From contig JAAWWF010000004.1 in the NCBI GenBank assembly GCA_021404565.1, positions 339,448-403,447 of the forward strand: a stretch of 64,000 bases of DNA, given 5' to 3'. The DNA is from Roseivirga sp. (GTDB taxonomy: Bacteria > Bacteroidota > Bacteroidia > Cytophagales > Cyclobacteriaceae). Under the pieces are notes generated by a model, which was given only the letters and a program-made list of their open reading frames with translations, had not been told where the DNA came from and did no database searches. A program made the position numbers and the translations under genes. Shown here piece by piece: positions 36,557 through 45,531 of the stretch (its first letter is position 1; every line of letters starts with the position of its first letter).

Positions 36557-37669
36557 CTATATCTTACCTGCAAATTGAGTGATCTTTTCAATGAGCTTTA
36601 GGTATTCCATAGGCCGGGAGTCAGTTGAATCTTTTGATGCCTCGAGGAACAAATTCCGGGCATTGGTCGTGTCGCCTTCTGCCAATGCAATGATACCCAG
36701 TTGATTATAAGTAGAAAGCCTGTCCGGGTAGAACTCCTGCCGTAACAGAAATATTGATCTGGCCTCTTTCAGTTGTTGCCTGGCAAAAAAGGTATAACCG
36801 ATGGTACTCAAAGCTCCGGCTGATAAGGGACCATTAGGGAGTTTCCTTAGCCTTTTCAATTCTTCTATGGCAGCAACAATACTTTCAGCATCCGCCAGGG
36901 CAGGAATGCTCACCCGAATGTTAGTAGAATCTTCTGAGGCCATCCGGGCCAGGTAGTCGGTTCTGCGGGTATGAATATCCAGTTCTATTTCCACATCATG
37001 TGATAGCTGGGTTACACCGTTCTCCATTACCTTACTCCAAAAATCTCCCCCCTCAACCTCGAAATCCATTCTGTTGATGATGAGGGTTCCGCTGAAGTCA
37101 ACCTGATCATTGGCCCAGAGATCTTTCGTCATAGGAGTGGGAGTGGAAAAATCAGCAGATATGGTTTTGGTAATGCCATTGATTGTCAGGTCACCGGAAA
37201 GGGTAAAGGTGCTGTCTTTATTGACGGTAACCTTATTGCTGGAAAAATGAATTTGTGGGAAATCCCTCACATTGAACCAACCGGGGCCTTCGGTCTGCAG
37301 GTCATCGTCTCTCATTTCAACACCTGTGTTGATGCTTTGAACATTGATAATCAATGAGACAGACAGTGATTCGGGAATTTCAGGGTTATAGAAAACCGTA
37401 CCGTCAAAACTATCAAAACGACCCCTTACCGGGCTAAAACCAAAGTACTTGATCTTAAACCCGATATAGGAGTGCTGATCATCAATCAGAAAGTCATTTC
37501 CAATCAGATTGATGAGTTCAGACTGTTTTATGACGGGAGCTGTCCCCGTATCCATAGTTTCGGTTTGGGCTGAGTTACTACATCCCCAGAGAGAAATAAT
37601 CAATATCATGAATAGCAAGCTCATGAACTTGGTTGACAGCAGGCTGCCGGATTCTAGGTTTTTCTTCAT
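36557..37669 (-). CDS. YceI-like lipoprotein with C-terminal TPR region
   Basis: A 370-residue protein with a lipobox (ISLWGC, Cys about 30), so probably lipid-anchored. Residues about 55-225 match the YceI fold: FLIDDQHSYIGFKIKYFG, FDSFDGTV, LTINGITK and VDFSGTLIINRMDF. YceI proteins form a lipocalin-like barrel that binds isoprenoid-type lipids. The rest (about 255-370) consists of TPR-like helices (LSTYNQLGIIALAEGDTTNAR). The fusion of a lipid-binding barrel to a TPR domain is less usual. The gene lies 69 bases from the start of the hybrid regulator and is transcribed toward it on the same strand; a functional link is not shown. Confidence 0.85.
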   Translation of the reverse strand: MKKNLESGSLLSTKFMSLLFMILIISLWGCSNSAQTETMDTGTAPVIKQSELINLIGNDFLIDDQHSYIGFKIKYFGFSPVRGRFDSFDGTVFYNPEIPESLSVSLIINVQSINTGVEMRDDDLQTEGPGWFNVRDFPQIHFSSNKVTVNKDSTFTLSGDLTINGITKTISADFSTPTPMTKDLWANDQVDFSGTLIINRMDFEVEGGDFWSKVMENGVTQLSHDVEIELDIHTRRTDYLARMASEDSTNIRVSIPALADAESIVAAIEELKRLRKLPNGPLSAGALSTIGYTFFARQQLKEARSIFLLRQEFYPDRLSTYNQLGIIALAEGDTTNARNLFLEASKDSTDSRPMEYLKLIEKITQFAGKI

Positions 37670-37767
37670 AACCCCGAATAAAGTTGATTGAATCAGAAGC
37701 GCTTGTTTTTGTGGCCAGTTTCAAATAATCGTGGCGAATGAATAACCTGTTCTGGAGCAAGAGCTTA

Positions 37768-38808
37768 TCATGAACAACCTGTTTTTAACTCCGGAAGCCC
37801 AGGCCTCAGGCAATATTTAAAACTACAGGGCAAGTGGCACCTGTTACAGACTCCAGGACTTATATTTAAATTGCTTAGCTTCTTGATTTCTCGTAGTTGT
37901 GACCTCACTACTTGAATATAGGATAGTCTTGCTGATAGGGATGTCATTTTTGATAAGTCCTGCTTAACCCAATCAAATTCGCTTTTATCTGGAATATGGG
38001 CTTGCTCGGTCTTTTGAATAGACATGGGAAACAATTCGGAAATGTCCTTGTAAACTAACTCCTGCAGTGAATTCAGGGACTTGAGTTGTGAGGCCATCCA
38101 GGACTCATAATTCGTTCCAAAACTAGTTTTGGAACTATCTGAGCAAATGATCACTCGTTGCCCTGCTTCGGCAAAAAAAGCACCTGTGTTTTCAGCATTG
38201 GTATAAAAGCTTTTATCAGATTTCATGTAATTGAAAACGGCAAAGCCGGATGCTTCTAACAATTCTTTGAATTTAAGGGCTGTTTCCTGATCATGTTGAG
38301 TGTAAGACAGGAAAATCCTTTGCCCTACAGGACTTGATTGCCAGATATTTCTGAATTCATCGAAATTAATGTGATGAGAAGTATCTGATTTGACGCCCAA
38401 CATGGCTCTTCTCATACCCTGATCGAATTCAGCAGTCCATTGTCCATATTGTTCTTCGGTCATCGTGTTCAAGTCTTTTTCGCTGAAAAACTCTCGATGT
38501 GGATGTCCACTTAGGCTTGCCAAAAAACGCTTTCTTAGCGGCTTTCCCAGTTTATAGCCTTCTTGACAGTCGTTGTATCGGTGAGACCATTGTATAAGTA
38601 TGTCCATAATTGGGTCAAGTTGATCTACCATGTCTGGTGTTAAAAATGGGAATTCCTCGGTGAGGAGGTGCGCATTGATGTCATCGCATAAACCTTCCGA
38701 ACCAGTTCCGGAAAATGTAAATGCACTGATGCTTATTGAGAGTATCATAAGCACCCAGAAGGAGTGTTTTTTTTTGAGTCTCATGTTTCTGATTTTTGGT
38801 TTACTCAA
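37768..38808 (-). CDS. Exported TIR-like domain protein with cysteine-rich C-terminus
   Basis: A 346-residue protein; an ATG eight codons in (38784) is an alternative start. The N-terminus is a signal peptide (KKKHSFWVLMILSISISAF). Residues about 160-290 look like a TIR domain: RIFLSYTQHDQETALKFKEL opens it, ASGFAVFNY gives the second strand, RVIICSDSSKTSFG the fourth, and NYESWMASQL sits where the catalytic Glu of NAD-cleaving TIR domains is found. TIR domains are normally cytoplasmic, so an export signal is odd. The last 30 residues hold five Cys, including CNRCH, a possible heme-c site. The middle region (40-155) is unrecognised. The TIR call is from motif reading only. It could instead be an unrelated Rossmann-like fold. 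Confidence 0.65.
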   Translation of the reverse strand: MSKPKIRNMRLKKKHSFWVLMILSISISAFTFSGTGSEGLCDDINAHLLTEEFPFLTPDMVDQLDPIMDILIQWSHRYNDCQEGYKLGKPLRKRFLASLSGHPHREFFSEKDLNTMTEEQYGQWTAEFDQGMRRAMLGVKSDTSHHINFDEFRNIWQSSPVGQRIFLSYTQHDQETALKFKELLEASGFAVFNYMKSDKSFYTNAENTGAFFAEAGQRVIICSDSSKTSFGTNYESWMASQLKSLNSLQELVYKDISELFPMSIQKTEQAHIPDKSEFDWVKQDLSKMTSLSARLSYIQVVRSQLREIKKLSNLNISPGVCNRCHLPCSFKYCLRPGLPELKTGCS

Positions 38809-39117
38809 GTTATCGATCCAGGTACTCCATTTATTAAGCAGAAGAGATGGTTTCCTTCTCCACGATTTTAACTAAATAATGATACTCAAATGGCGAAGGA
38901 TATAAGGAGATTGGCTAGTTTTTGGCTATAGAACAGACCTCTAAGAGAGCTGATAGAATGAATTTCCCTATGTTTTAACTCTCTTTGCGCTATATCACTG
39001 TTCCTCTATAAACTTTGACTAGGTCATAAAAACTTATTAAATTTCTTTTGACCCAAAACATTATAAGATAAGCGCAGCGAGACTAACTCGGAACTCTAAA
39101 GACTAAACCCCAGAGAA
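38809..39117. other. Divergent intergenic region
   Basis: This 309-bp AT-rich stretch lies between the divergent TIR-like and amidase genes and should hold both promoters. No clear TAnnTTTG element, operator or RNA gene was found; TAAACTTTG near 39018 comes close but has one base too many. Confidence 0.4.
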
Positions 39118-39699
39118 ATGGCCATAGAACCCAAAGGCATCATTATTCATTCTATGAGTGAGTATATTACAAGAGACGCGCTTAAATGGCTCAGAAGATT
39201 TGACAAGGAAGCAAATACCTATGATGGTAAGCCGCTCGAAGAATTCTCTGAACAGCTTCATGCTCCCGAATGGCTCAGGCTCAGCAGGCTATCGGTTCAT
39301 GGCTTTATTGCTCCTGATGGAGAATGGATAGAAGGATTGGCGGGGCCGGAAAAGGCAGCGCATGCCGGAAAGAGCCGGTTCGAAGAACTCAATGGCTTGA
39401 ATAGCCACTTTCTGGGCTTTGAACTCCTCGTGCCGGGCTTGAATGACTATTCTCAGTTTATTGATAAAATCGACAACCAAAGCCCGTATTCCGAGGCTCA
39501 ATTGAATACCGCAGTCAGCAAGTGCATAGAGTGGATGCAGACTTATAATATTGCCCTCACCAATATTGTTGGGCATTCCGATGTTTCGGGCGATGATGTG
39601 AGGGGAGAAGGCAAGGGGAAAAAGGATCCCGGCAAATCTTTCGACATGGAGGCCTTCAAAGGTAGAGTTAGCGCCAAATTTATGGATCCTTTCAGTTAG
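39118..39699 (+). CDS. AmpD-like N-acetylmuramoyl-L-alanine amidase (Amidase_2), cytoplasmic
   Basis: A 193-residue protein without a signal peptide. The three zinc ligands of the Amidase_2 family can be placed: His in GIIIHSMSEY (about residue 11), His in IVGHSDVSGDD (about 153) and Asp in KKDPGKSFD (about 169). SVHGFIAPDG and AHAGKS are the usual strand and substrate-side motifs. Enzymes of this family cleave the bond between N-acetylmuramic acid and the stem peptide, in wall recycling (AmpD) or in wall breakdown. Absence of an export signal favours recycling of cytoplasmic anhydro-muropeptides. It stands alone, convergent with the amidase lipoprotein gene. Confidence 0.87.
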   Translation: MAIEPKGIIIHSMSEYITRDALKWLRRFDKEANTYDGKPLEEFSEQLHAPEWLRLSRLSVHGFIAPDGEWIEGLAGPEKAAHAGKSRFEELNGLNSHFLGFELLVPGLNDYSQFIDKIDNQSPYSEAQLNTAVSKCIEWMQTYNIALTNIVGHSDVSGDDVRGEGKGKKDPGKSFDMEAFKGRVSAKFMDPFS

Positions 39700-39830
39700 T
39701 TGTCAAAGGCTCGGGTTCCTAGATCGGAAGCAATCCTTTTTAAAGGAGAACCCAAGTAAGTTCCAAAACTGAAGACATTTAATAAGACCGGGCTGATTGA
39801 GTGGTAGCATCCAGATCAAAGGTCTAGACC

Positions 39831-39863
39831 CGATCAGGACCTCATGGCAGAAGACCCTGATCG
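39831..39863. repeat. Inverted repeat between convergent genes
   Basis: CGATCAGG (39831-39838) and CCTGATCG (39856-39863) form a perfect 8-bp inverted repeat with a 17-base loop, 12 bases before the 3' end of the amidase gene. No T run follows, so a terminator role is uncertain. Confidence 0.4.
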
Positions 39864-39874
39864 ACTCAAACGAA

Positions 39875-41518
39875 TTAGTTATAGCCAGCTGGTATCTTTC
39901 TGGCCTTCGTTGCCTTTTCATAGGCATAGCCCATTTTCAGGAGTTTGTCCTCCTCAAAAGGTCTGGCAATAAAGGTAAGGCTTCTCGGCTGGCCGGTTGT
40001 CTGGTAGCCCATAGGTACGGTCAGGCAGGGGTAGTGGGCAGCTGCAGCAAATCCGGCACTAAAGTTATTAATAGACAGTACTGCGTCCAGGTTGTTCTCA
40101 GTCATAGGTACATCAAAGTATTTGATACCATTTTCGCGAATGGCCTTTCTCATAGCCACCAAAGAATCTCCCTCTACCTTTTCTGCGAGTATTCCTTCAA
40201 AAAGTCCCTGGCCATAAGGCATGGCGATAGCACTGTCACCGCGGTTAAATTCTACCAGATCGTTCATGCTGCCAAAGGGCACATTGGATGAGGCGTAATC
40301 CCGAAGATAGTCCACCATGTCGGCCTTCATATCGGCATTGAGCAGATTGCGAAAGCCCTGGAGTCTTGTATTCTCAGGGTCTATCTCTACAATGACACCA
40401 CCAAGAGAGCTGATCTTTTCTACACTGAGTTTATAGAGTGAGTCGCCCATAAAGGCTTTTAGGGCACCAAAGCGCATGCCTTTGAGGTCTCCGCTATTCA
40501 GGTCTTCCCAGTACTTTACGTTTTTGGGATTATCTTTTGTGGCTCCATCCTTAGGATCTTCACCAGCCATGGCCGAGAGCAAAATGGCATTGTCAATTAC
40601 ACTGCGGGTCATGGGGCCGGGTGTATCCAGTGTGCTCGAAAGCGGTACAATTCCACCACGGCTTAAGACGCCTACCGTAGGCTTAAGTCCTACCAGTGAA
40701 CTGGAGCTTGAAGGGGAGAGGATAGAACCGGATGTTTCTGTTCCCACCGCAACAGCACCATAGTTTGCTGCAATAGTAGAGCCACTGCCGGAGCTGGAGC
40801 CACCAGTGTCAAATTGTTTTCTTCCATAAGGGTTGAGGGTCTGGCCGCCAGCCGTACTGAAACCATTGGGGCAACCACTACAATAGAAATTGGCCCATTC
40901 GCTCAGGTTGGCTTTTCCCAGTATGATGCCACCATTCGCTTTTATTTGTTTTGTGATAAAAGCATCGCCTGCATTATTGTCGCGCAGGGCGTAGCTACCG
41001 GCAGTAGTCGGTTGACCTTCCATGCCGATATTATCTTTCAGAATTACCGGTATACCATAAATGGGATGATCGCTGTCAGTTCTGGCTTTATCCTTTTGGC
41101 GTGCCTCAGCAACAGCATTCGGATTCACCGAAATCATGTTATTCAGGTGTTTATCTCTGTCATTTTCGAATTTCACGATTCTGAAAAGATACCACTGGGT
41201 CAGCTCTTCATAGCTTAAGTTACCCGACTTGATCTCATCTTGTATGCCAGGAATATCCTGCTCCATAATAAGCGGTTTCAGTCGCTGGTAATCCTCTTCA
41301 GAGAAATAGGCGATCTGCTCCTGAATATCGGTCCACATATCATTTCGGTCCTTATAAGTGCTTTGAATACGCTTGTAACGCATTCTGCGGGAAGCATGAT
41401 CCGCGTTTTCGGCAAGGTCTCCAGCCTGATCGTAGGGCACCCAGGGACTAATAACTGTTTTGGGTTCAGGTTTACAGGCAAAGGCCAGCAGTAGCAAAAG
41501 GAAGATTCCGTTTTTCAT
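39875..41518 (-). CDS. Amidase-signature family lipoprotein
   Basis: A 547-residue protein with a lipobox (LLLAFAC, Cys about 15). It has the amidase-signature core: the catalytic Lys in IPVILKDNIG (about 150), the Gly/Ser-rich stretch FDTGGSSSGSGS, and the Ser-cisSer-Lys region TETSGSILSPSSSSSLVGLKPT that carries the nucleophile. The family hydrolyses amides of many kinds; surface-anchored Bacteroidota members are poorly characterised. The insert before the core (about 20-110) is longer than in plain GatA-like enzymes. The substrate is unknown. It is transcribed alone. Confidence 0.9.
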   Translation of the reverse strand: MKNGIFLLLLLAFACKPEPKTVISPWVPYDQAGDLAENADHASRRMRYKRIQSTYKDRNDMWTDIQEQIAYFSEEDYQRLKPLIMEQDIPGIQDEIKSGNLSYEELTQWYLFRIVKFENDRDKHLNNMISVNPNAVAEARQKDKARTDSDHPIYGIPVILKDNIGMEGQPTTAGSYALRDNNAGDAFITKQIKANGGIILGKANLSEWANFYCSGCPNGFSTAGGQTLNPYGRKQFDTGGSSSGSGSTIAANYGAVAVGTETSGSILSPSSSSSLVGLKPTVGVLSRGGIVPLSSTLDTPGPMTRSVIDNAILLSAMAGEDPKDGATKDNPKNVKYWEDLNSGDLKGMRFGALKAFMGDSLYKLSVEKISSLGGVIVEIDPENTRLQGFRNLLNADMKADMVDYLRDYASSNVPFGSMNDLVEFNRGDSAIAMPYGQGLFEGILAEKVEGDSLVAMRKAIRENGIKYFDVPMTENNLDAVLSINNFSAGFAAAAHYPCLTVPMGYQTTGQPRSLTFIARPFEEDKLLKMGYAYEKATKARKIPAGYN

Positions 41519-41786
41519 AGGTCTGTGTTAAGCTTATAACCGAACTATGGTTTATAGGTCGATGCTGCAAAGTTTGCACAAGAAGAGGCAAACATCACAG
41601 CCTAATTGTGCGGATGGTCAAAAGCTGATCTGAGCAAACATTGCTTACAATTCAAACGAGAATTATAGGCAGTTCAGCATTTTTTTAAGCACTCTGTCAC
41701 ACTGTCGGCCGCTTTGACTATAGTTTGATCAAATAAATGGAATTGGTCATGCCTGAAAACCAAGGTCAAACATTATAACTCAAAGT

Positions 41787-44231
41787 ATGCATATGCTCAG
41801 GCAAAGCCTCATCACAATTCTTTGTCTTGTCCTTAGCCAAACAGTCTGCGGTCAGACCGGAGGCTTTATTCAGCTCAGGGGTCTGGTATTGGAAGAAAAG
41901 ACAAACGAATTAGTCCCTTTCGCAACGGTAAGAATCAAAGGTGCTTCGGTCGGGACCATCACTGACCTAAAAGGTAGTTTCTCTTTTTGGGTGTCGGAAA
42001 GGTATAAGGCTGCGAGTATCATCTTTTCCAGTGTGGGGTATCTCAGCAGGGAAATGCAGGTAGCTCAGCTCAATCACGGTCAACTGAACCGAATAATCCT
42101 GAAGCCTGATACGCTGGACCTGGGCCGGGTGACAGTGGTGAGAGATAAGCAATTGAAACCGCTGGAGGTACTGAAGCGAGCCATCGCCCGAATCCCTGAC
42201 AATTACCAGGATCAAACGATACTGTATGATGCCTACTATCGGGAGCGAATTCTGGAGAACGGAGCTGTGATTAAGTATGCTGATGCAGCCGTCACCTTTC
42301 AACAAAGCCCATATGATGGAAAGAGGTACAACCAAAAACTCGGTTGGGGGCCTGAGTGGAAATCATCAGAAAGATATGGTACCTGGCTGGCAAGTTATAG
42401 GGGACTGGGCAGGGCCAAGGACCGCCTTCACGATCATTTTGGGCATAAGACTTCAAAGAAGGACCTGGTTAGCATTCATCAGGCCCGCATTAGCCAAAAT
42501 AACACGAAAGAACGCCTGCAAGCCAATATCGAGGCGGGACCCCTGGGAACACTGAGTAAGGATCTGGTGAAATATCTCGCCCACTTTATGGACCATAAGA
42601 ATTTTAAAGATTATGTCTTTGAGTTATTGGAGATCCCCGACAAAACGGGAGGCTGGGACTATATGCTCAAGTTTGAACCCAAAAAAGCCCCGAGACCATT
42701 GGAGGAGATTCTGGCCTCGACAGGCCGAACCAGCCGCATGTACATCCTCAGCGGAGAAATCTACATTGATAAGACCTCTTTTGTGATTAAGAAAATGAAT
42801 TATCGGGTAGGACAGAAACACAGAAGACATATCTGCAACCTGCAGCGAATGAGCATCAAACACTATGGTTATCAGGTAGATGTGGATTATATGCAGCACC
42901 AGGGTAGGTGGCAGATGAAGCAAATCAAAAGGGTGGATGAGTTTATCTTCAAGGATACGATCAGTCAGAAGAACACTCCATACTCGGCCATTTCTGAAAT
43001 ATTTGTAACACAGCCCAGGTCTGAAATCTTACCCATTCCCGAATCGGACAATTACAGAAACCTGAACCATAATTCGCTACAGTCATATGAAGCGGCATAC
43101 AATGCTGGTTTTTGGAAAGATTATGAGAACAAAGTGCCCCAGGCCAAACTGAGTTCTATTCTCGAAGTTGATGAGTATCAACGCTCGAACCTCGAGAGAC
43201 AGTTTGCCCGAATGAAGATACGGAACCCGAATGTGGTAGCCCCCGTGGCAAAGGGAAATCCCGATGGACCCGATATCCGGGAGTTTTTGGAGACTGAAGG
43301 CAATTTTGCTGAGGACTACTTTGGGCCTTTGGAGAAAATACAGTTTGACCTGTTGATAGAATTCGATACGACCCAGCGGTATCCGCCTGAAAGAGATTCG
43401 GTTGAACAACAAAGCTATGATCGATGGTCTGATTTTAAAAAATCCAGGCGAGGACACTTATATCAGATTTGGGAGCAGAAAGCAACAGTGGTTGAGGGCG
43501 CAAAGGTAGATGTTTCTCTTATTTTCATGGGTAAAGACAAAGACCGCTGGTTGAAAGAGCGACCTGCCCTTGTTTCGTTATCATCTGAAAAACCCGGTAT
43601 TCAGATGAAGTATGACCCGGCATTGATGCCCTTACTCAATAGGGGAATGATTCTGGTCTATGTCCACTTAAAAGGCCTCCGTGGCTCTGGAAAGAAGGTT
43701 CAGTGGAAAAACAGGCTCAAGTCAGTGGATGAGCTGATTGGTGCTTTAACACACCTTAAAGACAATGCCCTGGCACATCCTGAAAAGATCTTTGTACAAG
43801 GGACAGGAGTTGCCGGTGGAATTGTGGCCAGTGCGATTAACAAGGAACCGGAGCTTCTTGCAGGCGCCTTTCTAAGCTCAGCCGAACTCGACCCTATGGC
43901 CAACACAGATAAAGTACCAGGAGGAAAAGCGCTTGAAACTCTGAAAGCATTTTCGCCCCATGGGCATATCAAGGTGCAGGCATATCCGAACATAGCTTTT
44001 TTTACTACTCAGGATGATCCTGTCTTTTGGCAATCCGTCAGAATGATGGCCAGACTACGAGCACATAATAAAGGGAGCAGTACACTTTTACTCAAGGTAC
44101 TCACGGGCTCACAAATCGGAAACCCTGCATACCTGACTCAGGCCCTGGAATTTGAAACTTATAAATACGCCTTGCTCTTTCAATGGATTGATGATGTTAG
44201 CCTTCTTAACAAGCGTAGATACGCAAAGTGA
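41787..44231 (+). CDS. CarboxypepD_reg-like protein with an apparently inactive S9 peptidase-like domain
   Basis: An 814-residue exported protein (signal peptide to about residue 23). Residues 28-110 form a carboxypeptidase-regulatory-like domain (GLVLEEKTNELVPFATVRIKG, SFSSVGY-type end). A central region (about 115-560) resembles the DUF5686-type proteins that often follow this domain (YDAYYRERI). The C-terminal 230 residues resemble prolyl oligopeptidases (ILVYVHLKGLRGSGKK, then INKEPELLAGAFLS and FFTTQDDPVFW). The nucleophile elbow, normally GGSNGG, reads GTGVAGG with Val675 where Ser should be, and the usual His region reads LTGSQIGN. I infer a dead enzyme used for binding. The domain assignments are from motif reading. 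Confidence 0.75.
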   Translation: MHMLRQSLITILCLVLSQTVCGQTGGFIQLRGLVLEEKTNELVPFATVRIKGASVGTITDLKGSFSFWVSERYKAASIIFSSVGYLSREMQVAQLNHGQLNRIILKPDTLDLGRVTVVRDKQLKPLEVLKRAIARIPDNYQDQTILYDAYYRERILENGAVIKYADAAVTFQQSPYDGKRYNQKLGWGPEWKSSERYGTWLASYRGLGRAKDRLHDHFGHKTSKKDLVSIHQARISQNNTKERLQANIEAGPLGTLSKDLVKYLAHFMDHKNFKDYVFELLEIPDKTGGWDYMLKFEPKKAPRPLEEILASTGRTSRMYILSGEIYIDKTSFVIKKMNYRVGQKHRRHICNLQRMSIKHYGYQVDVDYMQHQGRWQMKQIKRVDEFIFKDTISQKNTPYSAISEIFVTQPRSEILPIPESDNYRNLNHNSLQSYEAAYNAGFWKDYENKVPQAKLSSILEVDEYQRSNLERQFARMKIRNPNVVAPVAKGNPDGPDIREFLETEGNFAEDYFGPLEKIQFDLLIEFDTTQRYPPERDSVEQQSYDRWSDFKKSRRGHLYQIWEQKATVVEGAKVDVSLIFMGKDKDRWLKERPALVSLSSEKPGIQMKYDPALMPLLNRGMILVYVHLKGLRGSGKKVQWKNRLKSVDELIGALTHLKDNALAHPEKIFVQGTGVAGGIVASAINKEPELLAGAFLSSAELDPMANTDKVPGGKALETLKAFSPHGHIKVQAYPNIAFFTTQDDPVFWQSVRMMARLRAHNKGSSTLLLKVLTGSQIGNPAYLTQALEFETYKYALLFQWIDDVSLLNKRRYAK

Positions 44232-44404
44232 TCGGAAGGAGGATAACAGGGATAGAAAGAGGCCTTAAGCAAGAGAAAGTCCTTCGCACTTCAACCTCAA
44301 ATTGATAGCATTTCAAGCATTTAGCACGGTTGTGATGCTGATTTATGGCAGGCATTAAAGTCCTTGTTTCTGAAAACTCAACAACAACATTGAAAGTCAC
44401 TTTT

Positions 44405-45520
44405 ATGAAAACAGAAAGAATTCACTCACTCGATGCCCTCCGGGCGGTCATGATGATGCTGGGGATTGTGCTACACGCCACAGAACCCTATAGCCTGGGA
44501 GACGATGTTTTCTGGCCTAAAGATCCGAATGCCAGAGGACTATCTCTCAATTTTATCTTCGGCATTATCCATATTTTCCGAATGCCCATTTTCTTCCTCA
44601 TAGCCGGTTTCTTTGGGGCGTTGCTTTTTTATGAGCGAGGTCCGGGGCTTATGATCAAAAACAGGCTATCAAGAATTGTGATGCCCTTTATCGTCTTTCT
44701 CTTGCTGCTTCATCCTTTGATTACCACATGCTTTAGTTATATGTCAGATGTATTTAAGGATAGCGTATCTCCTGCGGTTACCACGCTTACTACATTTCCA
44801 CAAATCACTTATCATCTCTGGTTTTTATACTACCTCATCTTTATTACTGCTTTTTCATTTCTTTTGGCCTCGCTGTTCAGGAGAGTACCGGCATTTACAG
44901 CAAGAATTACACGCTCCTTTGAATGGTTTATGTGGAGAAGGTTCCTGTTTATCCCACTTTTCTCAATCATTATTTTTCTCATGCTGGTATGGATGTGGGA
45001 CACCTGGGCGACAACGAGTGTTTTATTCACTCCCGATGTCAAAGTCATGCTGTTTTACAGCATCTTCTATTTCCTGGGCTGGGTATTGTTTAAGTCAAAA
45101 CACCTGCTTACCGGTATGATGCGCGGTGACTGGCTTTTCCTCAGTGCTGCTGTATTGATTTTTACACTCAGGTTCTTTTTCAGGTCTTATGTAGATGATG
45201 TACTCTACGGGGCCCTGAACGCCATCATTATCTGGTTCTTTGTCTTTGGTATTACAGGGCTTTTTGTACGATATGCCAGTGGCAATTCTCCTCGGATGCG
45301 CTACATATCAGATGCATCCTATTGGGTTTACCTGATCCATTTGCCTTTAGTAGCTATATTTTCTGCCCTGATGGTGGACTGGCATTTACCAGCCTTTGTC
45401 AAGTTTCTGTTGGTAAGTCTCTTTACTACGGTAGCTTGTTTTACTTCATATCACTATCTGGTCAGAGGTAGCTTTATTGGTAAGTTTCTGAATGGAAGGA
45501 AATATCCTTTAAGAGGGTAG
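44405..45520 (+). CDS. Acyltransferase 3 family membrane protein
   Basis: The frame opens at 44345, but I choose the ATG at 44405, which starts the family's usual N-terminus (KTERIHSLDALRAVMMMLGIVLHA). The 371-residue protein has about ten hydrophobic helices. The conserved RIHSLDALR and LHA His lie in the first helix, and FRMPIFFLIAGFFGALL is the usual second motif. These integral membrane enzymes move acyl groups (acetyl, succinyl and others) onto sugars or lipids, for example MdoC on periplasmic glucans. The acceptor cannot be told. It is convergent with the LytTR gene, whose stop is 11 bases away. Confidence 0.9.
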   Translation: MKTERIHSLDALRAVMMMLGIVLHATEPYSLGDDVFWPKDPNARGLSLNFIFGIIHIFRMPIFFLIAGFFGALLFYERGPGLMIKNRLSRIVMPFIVFLLLLHPLITTCFSYMSDVFKDSVSPAVTTLTTFPQITYHLWFLYYLIFITAFSFLLASLFRRVPAFTARITRSFEWFMWRRFLFIPLFSIIIFLMLVWMWDTWATTSVLFTPDVKVMLFYSIFYFLGWVLFKSKHLLTGMMRGDWLFLSAAVLIFTLRFFFRSYVDDVLYGALNAIIIWFFVFGITGLFVRYASGNSPRMRYISDASYWVYLIHLPLVAIFSALMVDWHLPAFVKFLLVSLFTTVACFTSYHYLVRGSFIGKFLNGRKYPLRG

Positions 45521-45531
45521 AAAGCCAATGG

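Noticed and set aside
36548..36560. TTGATGGCTATAT resembling the start of the 114-bp repeat
   Set aside because: The match is only about 12 bases and does not extend, so a third repeat copy is not supported.
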